64,000 bases of DNA from Oscillatoriales cyanobacterium (GTDB lineage: Bacteria; Cyanobacteriota; Cyanobacteriia; Cyanobacteriales; Microcoleaceae). Location: positions 62,001 through 126,000 of the forward strand of contig RDXX01000037.1 of assembly GCA_004292955.1 (NCBI GenBank), in the 5' to 3' direction. Positions 14,797-22,749 of the stretch are shown piece after piece; position 1 is the first letter of the stretch, and every line of letters starts with the position of its first letter. The notes beneath the pieces are model-generated. The model saw nothing but the letters and a program-made list of their open reading frames with translations. It had not been told where the DNA came from and ran no database searches. A program made the translations under genes and the position numbers.

Positions 14797-15654
14797 TCAA
14801 ATCCCAGATTCAGTACAAGCTAGATTCAAATCATCAATCAACCCCAATCGTTGCGCCCAGTCTGTTAAGTAACCCCGATCCAAATGCTCAGATTGGACTT
14901 TCAGAATTCCCAAAACATCATTCCATTGTTTTTGAGACTTAGATTGTTGCCGCCAGAGCAGTTTTGCCAACACAATATCTTCAGGAGAAGCAATCCAAAA
15001 TTGTTCTACACCAGCTTCGTCAAGGGCTTCTAGTCGTCGCCTTGTCATTTTTGAGCGATCGAACTCAGTATCAGAATTCAGCACGATATCGGCGTTTAAT
15101 ACGGAAGTCATGTGAGTGACACTCAACACCATCCCTCTGCCCTTTTGAATATCTTCTACCGAACCTGGAGGGCAGTAAAAACCAGCCGTTTCTAGTGCTT
15201 CAACTAATCGAAAAATATTGTCCCGGAGTAATTCAATTACTAAATCTAAATCCCGTGTCGTTCTAGGATCGCCATAGACAGAAGCGGCAACGCCTCCTGT
15301 AATATAATAAGGAATAGATAATGTTTGAAAAATTGGGTGCAACAGTCGGGCGATGTGGCTGGGGTCTTGCGTCCACATAGAGGGTTCACTGGTGGGGGTT
15401 AAAATTGGCAGCCATTTGCTACGTAAGATCGATCGGGCAAATCGCTCTTTGTAAGTTGAGGGACAAGCTTTTTTCATGCCGCGCAAGCTAACAGTTTTTG
15501 CCCAACGATTTAATTTTACCCCTATTTGCCAGCGTTGGGAATTGGTGAGTTGTCGCAGTAGGTAGAAATCAATTGCATCAGCTTCAGGAGTTTTATCATC
15601 TGACTGGGGACGATATCCAGGTTTGATGGATATTTTCGGTATGGATTGAATCAT
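14797..15654 (-). CDS. Nucleotidyltransferase-fold protein
   Basis: 285 residues. The C-terminal two thirds contain a minimal nucleotidyltransferase fold, with YYITGGVAASVYGDPRTTRDLDLVI near residue 112-136; TRDLDL supplies the catalytic acidic pair and a later VLNADIVL the third Asp. This is the AbiEii/DUF6036-like pattern, used by toxins and antitoxins that nucleotidylate proteins or tRNA. The N-terminal 90 residues are basic and not recognisable. A typical AbiEi-like or HTH partner is not adjacent, so a toxin function is only a possibility. Confidence 0.6.
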   Translation of the reverse strand: MIQSIPKISIKPGYRPQSDDKTPEADAIDFYLLRQLTNSQRWQIGVKLNRWAKTVSLRGMKKACPSTYKERFARSILRSKWLPILTPTSEPSMWTQDPSHIARLLHPIFQTLSIPYYITGGVAASVYGDPRTTRDLDLVIELLRDNIFRLVEALETAGFYCPPGSVEDIQKGRGMVLSVTHMTSVLNADIVLNSDTEFDRSKMTRRRLEALDEAGVEQFWIASPEDIVLAKLLWRQQSKSQKQWNDVLGILKVQSEHLDRGYLTDWAQRLGLIDDLNLACTESGI

Positions 15655-15736
15655 TTTGCTTGTTGATTTCCCTAGTTCTATACATGATATCAGTTAACAA
15701 GTCTAACCACATAATTGCCGTATTCTTGATGATCAA

Positions 15737-16094
15737 CTACTCATCAAGAATCATATTTTCAAACAAAATAGGTTCAATTCTCTTCAAGACTTCTTTAACT
15801 AAATCTTCTGGACATTCACCGATCGAACTTGCTTGCCTTGCGCGATAATCTTGCATAACGTAGTTGATCTGTCATAATTACACCTGTCACCGCTTCACCT
15901 TCTGGAATGGGAACATAAAACGGATTTTTTCGTTGTGTGGTGCTAATCGGACAGACAAACACAAACCCCATTTTTTGGTTAAATTTAGTTTGACTCACAA
16001 CCAGTGCAGGTCGAGTACCCATTTGTTCGTGTCCGGCTTGAGGATCGAAATTGAGGCGAATAAAATGACCTCGTTCGGGGATGTAGTTTACCAA
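15737..16094 (-). pseudogene. mazF: mazF-type endoribonuclease toxin, frameshifted
   Basis: The frame in the ORF track reads as a PemK/MazF toxin (IPERGHFIRLNFDPQAGHEQ, RPALVVSQ, VCPIS, GVIMTDQLR), then drifts into unrelated RYARLSRKASKFDR and stops. Shifting by one base after LRY restores the expected family end, QDYRARQASSIGECPEDLVK, continuing to a stop at 15737. The gene therefore carries a single-base insertion near 15866, which should remove the C-terminal third of the toxin. The start is probably the TTG at 16094, overlapping the mazE stop. Confidence 0.75.
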
Positions 16095-16336
16095 ACTTCT
16101 TCTCCTTCTGGTTTCCCCCAAGAGATTTCTTCGCTGGGTTCTATTTCGCCTGCCAATAGTTCATCTAGGGTATATTTGGAAATTTTCTGATTTACAGGTT
16201 CTATGACCATTTTTCCATTTTCTATACTGCAAATTACGGAATCATCTGCTTTCAGATTGAACAATTTTACAATATAGTCTGGTATTGGCAAAGCTAAGGA
16301 ATTACCCAAGTTGCTGAGGTGTATTTTTGCTGTCAT
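16088..16336 (-). CDS. mazE: MazE-type antitoxin (AbrB-like)
   Basis: An 82-residue antitoxin with an N-terminal SpoVT/AbrB DNA-binding fold: KIHLSNLGNSLALPIPDYIVKLFNLKADDSV. An acidic, likely disordered C-terminus (LLAGEIEPSEEISWGKPEGEEVW) would wrap the toxin. Its stop overlaps the toxin start by several bases, the standard TA arrangement. Its partner is frameshifted, so the antitoxin is now an orphan or acts on other MazF proteins. Confidence 0.85.
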   Translation of the reverse strand: MTAKIHLSNLGNSLALPIPDYIVKLFNLKADDSVICSIENGKMVIEPVNQKISKYTLDELLAGEIEPSEEISWGKPEGEEVW

Positions 16337-16407
16337 ACATTTGCGATTTTAATGCTCAGGTTTATCTATTATAACCGCTAGATAAGGTTGGGCGCGATCG
16401 GGCGCAG

Positions 16408-16516
16408 GGGTTCAGAAACCGGGTTTCTTCGTAAAATCTCGTGGGGAGGCGTCAATTGTCGCAGAAACCCGGTTTCTTGGATTTCGCGGGGGGACTCAGA
16501 AACGGGGTTTCTTCAC
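16408..16516. repeat. Three REP palindromes
   Basis: CAGAAACCGGGTTTCTTCG, CGCAGAAACCCGGTTTCTTGG and CAGAAACGGGGTTTCTTCAC follow one another at about 45-bp spacing in alternating orientation. This is the same arrangement as in the large array at 22.75-23.34 kb. Confidence 0.85.
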
Positions 16517-16531
16517 AAACCTAGTCAACTA

Positions 16532-16756
16532 TTAAAGTTGAAACAAGGGGAGGGTTTGTCCGGTAATTGCCTCATGGAAGCCTTGCTGAATCCCTTCGAG
16601 GACTGTTTCAATGGGGTCATCATCAGGATCGATGTCAGTATCTTCCGGTACTAAAACAATAATCCTAACGTGGCTGTGGTTGGCAAAAGCAAGGGGGCGA
16701 TCGATACAAAGCATTCCTCGATCGTCAATTTTTCCAGTAGTTTCAATCGCTTTCAT
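16532..16756 (-). CDS. Small antitoxin-like protein
   Basis: A 74-residue protein starting MKAIETTGKIDDRGMLCIDRPLAF and continuing VRIIVLVPED. This two-part pattern, a beta-strand N-terminus and an acidic tail, is common in small cyanobacterial proteins encoded beside RelE/ParE or PIN toxins. The tail (QGFHEAITGQTLPLFQL) ends just before a REP repeat and may have been shortened by it. It lies 23 bp downstream of the broken ParE/RelE-like gene, so it may belong to an array of toxin-antitoxin genes. Confidence 0.5.
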   Translation of the reverse strand: MKAIETTGKIDDRGMLCIDRPLAFANHSHVRIIVLVPEDTDIDPDDDPIETVLEGIQQGFHEAITGQTLPLFQL

Positions 16757-16778
16757 AATATCAGAAACTCGATACAGT

Positions 16779-17079
16779 TCACTCAGAGAATAAATCTTCT
16801 AAATCTCGGTAGCCGCTAACAACCCGCAGAACTTCAATTCCTGCTTCGATCGCACTGTAGAAAATTAGGTAATCATCGATCGGAAAACTCCGTACATTTT
16901 CCATTAACTCATCCCGATTGCGTCCCAGAAGGAGGAAACTTCGAGAGAGTTTGACACTTATTGTTAATTCTGTCCAGAAAGCTTTCTGCTGCATCAAAAC
17001 CGCTGCGATCGGCAATATAGTCCATAATGTTTTCTATATCCCGACTTGCCGGAACTGTAAATCTACAAATCTGATTCAT
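16779..17079 (-). pseudogene. ParE/RelE-type toxin, frameshifted
   Basis: From the ATG at 17079 the frame reads MNQICRFTVPASRDIENIMD and so on to KFPPSG, then runs into a stop at 16909. The other half, GRNRDELMENVRSFPIDDYL to the end at 16779, is in the neighbouring frame. Joined at the GGG of TTCTGGGACG, the two make a complete ParE-like toxin of about 100 residues. One base is therefore inserted or lost there. The 78-residue ORF in the track is only the distal half with a spurious start. Confidence 0.75.
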
Positions 17080-17334
17080 CTATCTGCTTGCGTGCGTGCG
17101 ACGTTGTTGCAGCTTTAAGCGCAAACTCCGAAACATATCTTCAGCATTAATTACTTCACTTCGATCGGCCGCATCCATTCCCAGACGAATTTCTTGCTGG
17201 AGTTCTTTGAAGCGTCCTTTATAAATATGCTCCCATTTATCTGACTGCAAGAGTTTGATGAAAGCTAAGACTTCTTGTTGCTGGTCTGGCGATAAGACCT
17301 TCACATTTTCCAAAATGGCTTGTTCGACGGTCAT
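17080..17334 (-). CDS. Antitoxin of the ParE/RelE-like locus (DUF2281-like)
   Basis: An 84-residue protein starting MTVEQAILENVKVLSPDQQQEVLAFIKLL, the pattern of DUF2281-type antitoxins. An acidic/basic C-terminus follows (ADRSEVINAEDMFRSLRLKLQQ). Its stop codon directly abuts the start codon of the toxin, so the two were one operon. The toxin is now frameshifted. Confidence 0.65.
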   Translation of the reverse strand: MTVEQAILENVKVLSPDQQQEVLAFIKLLQSDKWEHIYKGRFKELQQEIRLGMDAADRSEVINAEDMFRSLRLKLQQRRTHASR

Positions 17335-17368
17335 AATTATCCCTTTTTTTTGATTGTTATTCTACAAT

Positions 17369-17517
17369 CTAGTAACAACATTATATCGCACGGGTGGCTT
17401 GACAGCAATTCAGGGGTGAGTTCAATTGCGATCGGTTGTCGATCGCTCAATTAAATCGCAAATAACTTCCAGGTAGCGTCGCAACTGCTACAGTATTTCC
17501 CAACAAATCGAAAAACT
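17369..17517. repeat. Copy A of the DUF4926-associated repeat
   Basis: About 149 bp starting CTAGTAACAACATTATATC and ending in the terminal coding part of a DUF4926 gene (reverse complement encodes TVAVATLPGSYLR-like sequence). It matches 20787-20945 over its whole length and the gene ends at 19.47 and 21.88 kb in part. No intact gene is here. Confidence 0.8.
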
Positions 17518-17714
17518 AAATGATTAATAAAATAGTCAATTTGACTCATCTCATCTAGATTAATCTATTTTTATGCTATCGTCTGATTTTATTAAAGAGT
17601 AGCTCACCGACTTGTGCTACCGTCTAGGGGTTGCGATTGGCTTCCCTGGTGTCGCAGGCGATCGCGAGCCGGAAAAAATCCCATCCTCTTATCCCACATT
17701 CCCAATCCTCCATT

Positions 17715-19268
17715 ATGATAGCTAAAAACTCTCCCACAATTGGACTGATTGAACCTCCAGCAACGGGACTCTATGATGCAGAAGGTAAAAATTGGACTTC
17801 TTTATACAGACATCGTTCCTTAATCAGCAAGCAAGTTTTGATTCCTGACTTGCAAGCAGGAGGATTTGATGCCCGATTGGTCAACCTCAGAGACGACAAT
17901 TATAGTGAAGAATTTGGGGAAATTGTCTGGAAAGGGATGACCCTGCGGAAAACTTACGTTGGGGGCAAAATTGCTGCCCTAGATCCCCAGGCCTTCGATG
18001 CTTGGGGCATTACAGTGAATTTCTCCCAAGACCGTCAAGTCACTTGTATGGTGATTGAGCATCTGGCTAAGGGAGGTCGTCCCATTGTCGTTGGTGGGTC
18101 GGATGCTTTCGCTGAACCGCACCACTACTTGAAGGCTGGCGCAGCAGCAGTCGTTCAGGATAAATCTGGGGCAGCGAATTGGGCTATTTTTGACTATGTA
18201 CTGGGAAAAACCCCACGAGAAGAACTCACGGGTGTCATTCTCGCAGATGGTAGACAGTATCCCAGGAAGGCTAAAGCCAAAAGTCCAGAGGAGTGGGCAC
18301 TACCATCGGTGGAAGTGGCGCGGGAGTGTTTAGGGACACTGCCCAATGTCCAGGGAACTGTTCCAGTAGGTTCGTTGGTAGCTGACATTGGTTGCGATCG
18401 CACCTGCGATTTTTGCATGACACCTACCTACGGCACTGGCTTTCGGAGAATGTCTCCTGAAACATCCCTCAAATGGTTGGCGATTCAGAAAGAAGCGGGG
18501 GCTCGATCGATCAATATCGGTTCCGATCAATTCCTCGCCCGTGGACTCTTTCCTGAGGGGCGACAAGAGATCCTCGACATTACCAATGGTGCGCGGGAGA
18601 TGGGAATAACTCTGATGTGGCCCAATGGTTTAGAACTGAGGAAAACAACTCTCGGCGCTGGGCGTAACTATGAAAGCAGCGACCTCAGACCTGACGAAGA
18701 ACTGATTGAAGCACTGTTTGGCTGGGACGGCAAAGTCGGTTGTCCTTTGGCTTATATCCCTGCCGAACGTCCCGTTTTTGGACGAGAAGCTTACAAGAAG
18801 CTCCTTCCTTGGCAAGAGCATTGTACCTTGATGAAATCTGTGGTCAGAACTGGTGTACCTGTGATTGCTTATGGGATCATTATCGGGCTACCCGACGATG
18901 ACCATGAGGACTTGTTACTTCTTGAGGAAGCCATCTCAGAATTGGTCGATGAACTGGTAGAGATTAACCCGCAATTGGAATTTCAGACTTCGTGCTACAG
19001 CATTATTCCCTTGCCCGGAACTCCGCAATCTTATGACTTACGGAAATCAGGAATGCTACAGTTTGAAGACCCCTGTCTTTGGGGGGTATGGACAACGACT
19101 TCCAATACTAAGCACCTTACCTACGAGCAGGTTTCCGATTGGCAAATTCGTCTATCTAAGATTCGGAGATCTCCGTCTGAATTTACCAACTATAACGGCG
19201 AATATTCAGCGATGGTTAGTGACGCTTCCTCCGACGACTCAAAGGTTGTGTTGGCAAATTTGAACTAA
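17715..19268 (+). CDS. B12-binding-type radical SAM protein
   Basis: About 517 residues from the preferred ATG at 17715 (MIAKNSPTIGLIEPP); the track starts at an upstream TTG. The N-terminal half looks like a cobalamin-binding/Rossmann domain (GIIEPP-like start, ITVNFSQDRQVT, GRPIVVGGSDAFAEPHHY). The radical SAM core has the [4Fe-4S] motif CDRTCDFC (Cx3Cx2C) near residue 235, and later IIIGLPDDDHEDLL. Proteins of this build include C-methylases and hopanoid- or tetrapyrrole-modifying enzymes. The substrate is unknown and no biosynthetic partner is adjacent. Confidence 0.8.
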   Translation: MIAKNSPTIGLIEPPATGLYDAEGKNWTSLYRHRSLISKQVLIPDLQAGGFDARLVNLRDDNYSEEFGEIVWKGMTLRKTYVGGKIAALDPQAFDAWGITVNFSQDRQVTCMVIEHLAKGGRPIVVGGSDAFAEPHHYLKAGAAAVVQDKSGAANWAIFDYVLGKTPREELTGVILADGRQYPRKAKAKSPEEWALPSVEVARECLGTLPNVQGTVPVGSLVADIGCDRTCDFCMTPTYGTGFRRMSPETSLKWLAIQKEAGARSINIGSDQFLARGLFPEGRQEILDITNGAREMGITLMWPNGLELRKTTLGAGRNYESSDLRPDEELIEALFGWDGKVGCPLAYIPAERPVFGREAYKKLLPWQEHCTLMKSVVRTGVPVIAYGIIIGLPDDDHEDLLLLEEAISELVDELVEINPQLEFQTSCYSIIPLPGTPQSYDLRKSGMLQFEDPCLWGVWTTTSNTKHLTYEQVSDWQIRLSKIRRSPSEFTNYNGEYSAMVSDASSDDSKVVLANLN

Positions 19269-19399
19269 ACACCGCTCGTGGGAGATTACATCGGCGAATT
19301 TGCGAGCGAGGATGAAGAAAATGAAGAGGAATCTGAGGTATAATCAATGCCTTTTTGACGCTTAGCAGAACGCTCGATTTCCCAAGGTACAAGCGATCG

Positions 19400-19455
19400 C
19401 CCCAAACCCGGTTTCTCGGATTAGCGTGCGGGTTTCAGAAACCGGGTTTCTGTGA
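19400..19455. repeat. Pair of REP palindromes
   Basis: AAACCCGGTTTCTCGG and CAGAAACCGGGTTTCTGTG lie 20 bp apart, just beyond the DUF4926 gene. Confidence 0.8.
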
Positions 19456-19459
19456 CAAT

Positions 19460-19660
19460 TCAAATTGCGGGCGATCGCAAATAACTTCCAGGTAGCGTCG
19501 CAACTGCTACAGTATTTCCCAACAGATCGAAGAACTCAACGCTATAACCTATTTCTAGTCCTTCAATGTGATGCTGTTCGACCACTGTACCGATATCGCC
19601 GGTATCAAGTCCTTCTTCTGGAATGTTGCACAGCAAGATGACATCTGAATAAAGTTTCAT
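19460..19660 (-). CDS. DUF4926 protein, copy 1
   Basis: A 66-residue protein of the DUF4926 family. It shows DVILLCNIPEEGLDTGDIGTVVEQHHIEG, then YSVEFFDLLGNTVAVATL. It probably folds as a small SH3-like beta barrel; the function is unknown. A near twin is encoded at 20875-21075, and loose 3' pieces lie at 17.4 and 21.9 kb. It sits directly downstream of xisI on the same strand. Confidence 0.75.
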   Translation of the reverse strand: MKLYSDVILLCNIPEEGLDTGDIGTVVEQHHIEGLEIGYSVEFFDLLGNTVAVATLPGSYLRSPAI

Positions 19661-19666
19661 AAACTG

Positions 19667-20011
19667 CTAGGAAACTACTGCAAAATCGGTGTATTGCCGC
19701 ATTCCAGGCTCGTGAAATGCCAAGACAATATCTTCCTTGGGAACTCCTGCACGCACCAAATCCGTTGCAATCCCATCTTCTGTCCAGTCTTCCTCAATCC
19801 AGAATTTACGATCGCGAATCCGAACATATACAGTCATGCCGGTAATTCGTTCTCCCTTTTGCCAGCCCAGATTCATCCACATATAATGACCGTTTTGTTC
19901 GTCGGTAATTAAGAATGTTTCGATGTCTGGTTGAGGACGGCGATTAGACAATTCTACATACTCGGTTAAAATCCGTTTGATTAGCTTGGGATACTCGGTT
20001 AGTTTATCCAT
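19667..20011 (-). CDS. xisI: XisI-like protein
   Basis: 114 residues with the full XisI pattern: MDKLTEYPKLIKRILTEY, HYMWMNLGWQKGERITGMTVYVRIRDRKFWIEEDWTEDGIATDL and VPKEDIVLAFHEPGMRQYTDFAV. In Anabaena, XisH and XisI assist the XisF recombinase in excising the fdxN element during heterocyst formation. Homologues are common in cyanobacteria without such elements, where their role is unclear. The start codon overlaps the end of a xisH fragment (ATGGATAAAC overlaps TGGATAAACTAA), the usual xisHI arrangement. Confidence 0.88.
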   Translation of the reverse strand: MDKLTEYPKLIKRILTEYVELSNRRPQPDIETFLITDEQNGHYMWMNLGWQKGERITGMTVYVRIRDRKFWIEEDWTEDGIATDLVRAGVPKEDIVLAFHEPGMRQYTDFAVVS

Positions 20012-20110
20012 TGTACTATTTCCTCTACTTCTGTATTGACGACAATTAGCGGAAGTTGATGTCTGTTTACAATTAATTGAATCGCATCTTGAGTGAAGAA
20101 GGTTCTATAG
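19999..20110 (-). pseudogene. xisH: xisH, C-terminal fragment
   Basis: An open frame too short for the track encodes SYRTFFTQDAIQLIVNRHQ, then LPLIVVNTEVEEIVQWIN and a stop. This is the standard C-terminus of XisH. About 100 N-terminal residues are missing; the frame is cut at the end of the S1-domain gene (stop at 20105). A deletion or recombination has fused the two loci. Confidence 0.75.
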
Positions 20111-20431
20111 CTGACTTGCAACAGGAATTTTTAACTTGACAAGGGCTTTTTGTAGAACACTGGGTTTAACGCTCAACCAAACTTGTTGGCGATCGTCTTT
20201 AGTGTAGCCAATGACAACAGCACCAACAGGCGAATCAATATCGGGATACATTTCTGGTGTCATCGAGCCGGTATCGAGAAAGTCTGAAATTTGAATAAGT
20301 CCTTTTACCTCTGCATCGCCTAGATTGACAAAAACTCCAAAAGGTTTATGAAATTCAATCTTGCCGTATATGAGTTTTCCAAGTGGATACTTGGACTCGA
20401 TCGAGTTCCAAAATTCTTGATTCATAGTCAA
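20105..20431 (-). CDS. S1-type RNA-binding-domain protein
   Basis: A 108-residue protein with an S1-like OB fold: YPLGKLIYGKIEFHKPFGVFVNLGDAEVKGLIQISDFLD, then VGAVVIGYTKDDRQQVWLSVKP. It is encoded directly downstream of, and abutting, the 116-residue gene, so the two form an operon. In cyanobacteria such short S1 proteins often follow small toxin-like genes. The C-terminal end (KIPVASQL) is at the recombination junction with xisH. Confidence 0.65.
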   Translation of the reverse strand: MTMNQEFWNSIESKYPLGKLIYGKIEFHKPFGVFVNLGDAEVKGLIQISDFLDTGSMTPEMYPDIDSPVGAVVIGYTKDDRQQVWLSVKPSVLQKALVKLKIPVASQL

Positions 20432-20782
20432 CTATTGCTGTTTTAGGATTCTAGGAAACTGATTCAAAATGGGAAAAATATTGTGCGGGATTGCTAGTTC
20501 AATACTTGGGCCGCCCTGATAGAATCTTTCCAGTGGCTTAAATGTTATCTCGTAAGTTTGCTTGTCTATTATCACCTCCAATATTCCTTGCTGGTAATGA
20601 TTGTTATATTCTTCAGCCAGACTTCTCGAATCGGGGGCTGCGAAGTAGCATTTGCCATTTTCGTAGGGTGGATTGTGTGGAAAGTCCGCTGGCTGGAAAC
20701 CATCTTGCAGTAATTTTTGCGCTAACCCTGGTTGGGGAGCTTTATAAATTGTGACTGTCTGAGTAGAATTATCTGATGTCAT
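20432..20782 (-). CDS. Uncharacterised 116-residue protein
   Basis: I do not recognise the family. It has a globular mixed composition, no membrane segment, and a segment YFAAPDSRSLAEEYNNHYQQGILEV that weakly recalls ADP-ribosyltransferase-type folds (Y..A...A..Y......G.LEV). That resemblance is too slight to assign activity. The stop codon abuts the start of the S1-domain gene. The pair is flanked by DUF4926 repeats. Confidence 0.45.
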   Translation of the reverse strand: MTSDNSTQTVTIYKAPQPGLAQKLLQDGFQPADFPHNPPYENGKCYFAAPDSRSLAEEYNNHYQQGILEVIIDKQTYEITFKPLERFYQGGPSIELAIPHNIFPILNQFPRILKQQ

Positions 20783-20786
20783 CTAT

Positions 20787-20945
20787 CTAGTAACAACATT
20801 ATATCAAACGGGTGGGGCAACAGCAATTCGAGGGTGAGTTCAATTGCGATGGGTTGTGTAGCGGTTGCGATCGCTCAATTAAATCGCAAATAACTTCCAG
20901 GTAGCGTCGCAACTGCTACTGTGTTTCCCAACAGATCGAAAAACT
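20787..20945. repeat. Copy B of the DUF4926-associated repeat
   Basis: Same sequence as 17369-17517 with small differences (CTAGTAACAACATTATATC ... AATAACTTCCAGGTAGCGTC). Here it runs into an intact DUF4926 gene. Confidence 0.8.
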
Positions 20946-21075
20946 CAACGCTATAACGTGTTTCTAGTCCTGCAACGTGATGCTGTTCAACAACTGTACC
21001 GATATCGCCGGGAGAAAGTCCTTCTTCGGGAAAGTTGCATAGTAAGATGACATCTGAAGAAAGTTGATAATTCAT
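20875..21075 (-). CDS. DUF4926 protein, copy 2
   Basis: 66 residues, about 85 percent identical by eye to copy 1 at 19460-19660, sharing SSDVILLCN.PEEGL..GDIGTVVEQHH and FFDLLGNTVAVATLPGSYLR. The difference is concentrated at the N-terminus and last few residues. A duplicated cassette with the upstream non-coding sequence is implied. Confidence 0.75.
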   Translation of the reverse strand: MNYQLSSDVILLCNFPEEGLSPGDIGTVVEQHHVAGLETRYSVEFFDLLGNTVAVATLPGSYLRFN

Positions 21076-21177
21076 ATTGAAACTTCATTGTAAATCTTGT
21101 CACGGTTCCGATTGACCTTAAGTTGTGGTAATCTAGAATGATTGTAGCCGATCGTTTTAGTCATTTGAGGAGCCACC

Positions 21178-21894
21178 ATGAAAACAATTGGGCTAATTGG
21201 GGGAATGAGTTGGGAATCTTCTATTGAGTATTACCGCATTATTAACGAGGTCACCAAGAGCAAGCTTGGGGGATTGCATTCTGCTAAAAGCGTGATGTAC
21301 TCAGTTGACTTTGCAGAAATCGAGGCTTTGCAACATCAAAGTCGTTGGCAAGAAGCAGCAGGTTTGATGGTTGCAGCAGCACAAAGCCTTGAACGGGCAG
21401 GAGCCGATTTTATCGTTCTCTGTACTAACACAATGCATAAACTTGCGGATGAGATTGAGGCAAATATTCAAGTTCCGTTTCTCCATATTGCGGATACGAC
21501 GGCTGAGAAGATTCAGTCCAGTGGCATTCAAAAGATCGGCTTGTTAGGTACTCGTTTTACGATGGAGCAGGATTTCTATCGAGGGCGACTGGTTGATAAA
21601 TACGGGATAGAGGTGCTCATTCCAAATGATGATGAACGAGAGGTGGTACATCGAGTCATTTATGAAGAACTATGTCTTGGAATTATCAATCCAGAATCGA
21701 GGAAGCAATATATCGAGATTATGAATAGCTTAGTTGAATCCGGTGCAGAAGGCATTATTTTAGGCTGCACAGAGATTGAGTTACTAATTCATACTGGAGA
21801 TGCTATGGTTGGATTGTTTCCGACAACGAGGATTCATGCAGAAGCAGCAGTAGAAAAAGCAACAACTGCGGTACTTATTTGCGATCGCAAATAA
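21178..21894 (+). CDS. Aspartate/glutamate racemase family protein
   Basis: A 238-residue PLP-independent racemase of the Asp/Glu/hydantoin family. Two catalytic cysteines are present: FIVLCTNTMHK near residue 82 and IILGCTEIELL near 200. The N-terminus MKTIGLIGGMSWESSIEYY is typical of aspartate racemases, and a good AGGAGCC ribosome-binding site precedes the ATG. The last residues (LICDRK, stop) are supplied by copy D of the DUF4926 repeat, so the original C-terminus has been replaced. D-aspartate or D-glutamate for cell wall is the likely product. Confidence 0.88.
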   Translation: MKTIGLIGGMSWESSIEYYRIINEVTKSKLGGLHSAKSVMYSVDFAEIEALQHQSRWQEAAGLMVAAAQSLERAGADFIVLCTNTMHKLADEIEANIQVPFLHIADTTAEKIQSSGIQKIGLLGTRFTMEQDFYRGRLVDKYGIEVLIPNDDEREVVHRVIYEELCLGIINPESRKQYIEIMNSLVESGAEGIILGCTEIELLIHTGDAMVGLFPTTRIHAEAAVEKATTAVLICDRK

Positions 21895-22140
21895 CTTCCA
21901 GGTAGCGTCGCAACTGCTACAGTGTTTCCCAACAGATCGAAGAATTCAACGTTATTTTGGGGCTGTTGGTAGGGGGTGAGAAACCGGGTTTCTTCCTGAA
22001 TCTGGGTGGGGATTCGGAGATTGTCGCAGAAACCCGGTTTCTTGGATTTTGGGGCGATTCGTGGGGAGTTAGAAACCGGGTTTCTTCCTGAATCTGGGTG
22101 GGGATTCGGAGATTGTCGCAGAAACCCGGTTTCTGGGACT
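21881..22140. repeat. DUF4926 3' fragment followed by four REP palindromes
   Basis: 21881-21953 repeats the final coding part of the DUF4926 genes. From 21978 to 22136 two BIME-like units follow, each GAGAAACCGGGTTTCTTCC ... about 33 bp ... CGCAGAAACCCGGTTTCT, ending five bases before the RAYT stop codon. Confidence 0.85.
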
Positions 22141-22144
22141 TTGG

Positions 22145-22711
22145 CTATTCTTCAAAGGTTAGATGCTGGATTAATTTATCGCTAGTTAAGTCTTCTAAAA
22201 AGTAGCGATAAGCGTCTGCTGACTGAAATTGCGATCGCACTTCATCTATTTTAGGTAAACTCCCCCGACGCAAATCAATATATTCTTGATAGCTGGAAAA
22301 TTCCCAATCTTCGGCTTTTTTAACTATATTAGCTGAAACTGGGTTTAAGTGAATATAGCGAGTGAGGTGCAATAAATACTCTTCTCTATCTACATGAATT
22401 GCCCCAAACCGTCCCTGAAATAGTGAACCTACCCTTTGATAGCGTTTATTGATAGCTTTAGCATAAGAGAGAGTAAATGTCTGCATCAGTTTGGAAAAAC
22501 GATCAGTTTTCAGGTAAACTAATAAATGATAGTGGTTCGGCATCAAACAATAGGCAATAATATCGACATCATTCGTAACCAGATGGTTTCTTAATTGGCG
22601 TAAAAAATAAATATAGTTTTGTTGTTCAAAAAAAATGAGCTGACGGTTATTACCTCGGTTATAAACATGGTAGTAATTACCCGCTTGTAAGATAACTTCA
22701 CGACGTGGCAT
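22145..22711 (-). CDS. REP-associated tyrosine transposase (RAYT, Y1 HUH family)
   Basis: A 188-residue single-copy HUH endonuclease of the TnpA-REP family. It shows YYHVYNRGNNRQLIF near the start, the HUH metal motif MPNHYHLLVY near residue 57, GSLFQGRFGAIHVDREEYLL, and RYIHLNPVSANIV with the likely catalytic Tyr. RAYTs nick at REP palindromes and are domesticated relatives of IS200. The gene is directly bracketed by GAAACCGGGTTTC palindromes on both sides (21.98-22.14 and 22.75-23.34 kb), the arrangement expected if these are its REP substrates. Confidence 0.92.
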   Translation of the reverse strand: MPRREVILQAGNYYHVYNRGNNRQLIFFEQQNYIYFLRQLRNHLVTNDVDIIAYCLMPNHYHLLVYLKTDRFSKLMQTFTLSYAKAINKRYQRVGSLFQGRFGAIHVDREEYLLHLTRYIHLNPVSANIVKKAEDWEFSSYQEYIDLRRGSLPKIDEVRSQFQSADAYRYFLEDLTSDKLIQHLTFEE

Positions 22712-22749
22712 ATGGCATATCGGTGGGTAGGTGAGGGAACTGGTGGGGG

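Noticed and set aside
15660-16190. Plus-strand ORFs 15660-15848 and 15864-16190
   Set aside because: They are shadows of the frameshifted mazF and of mazE on the opposite strand.
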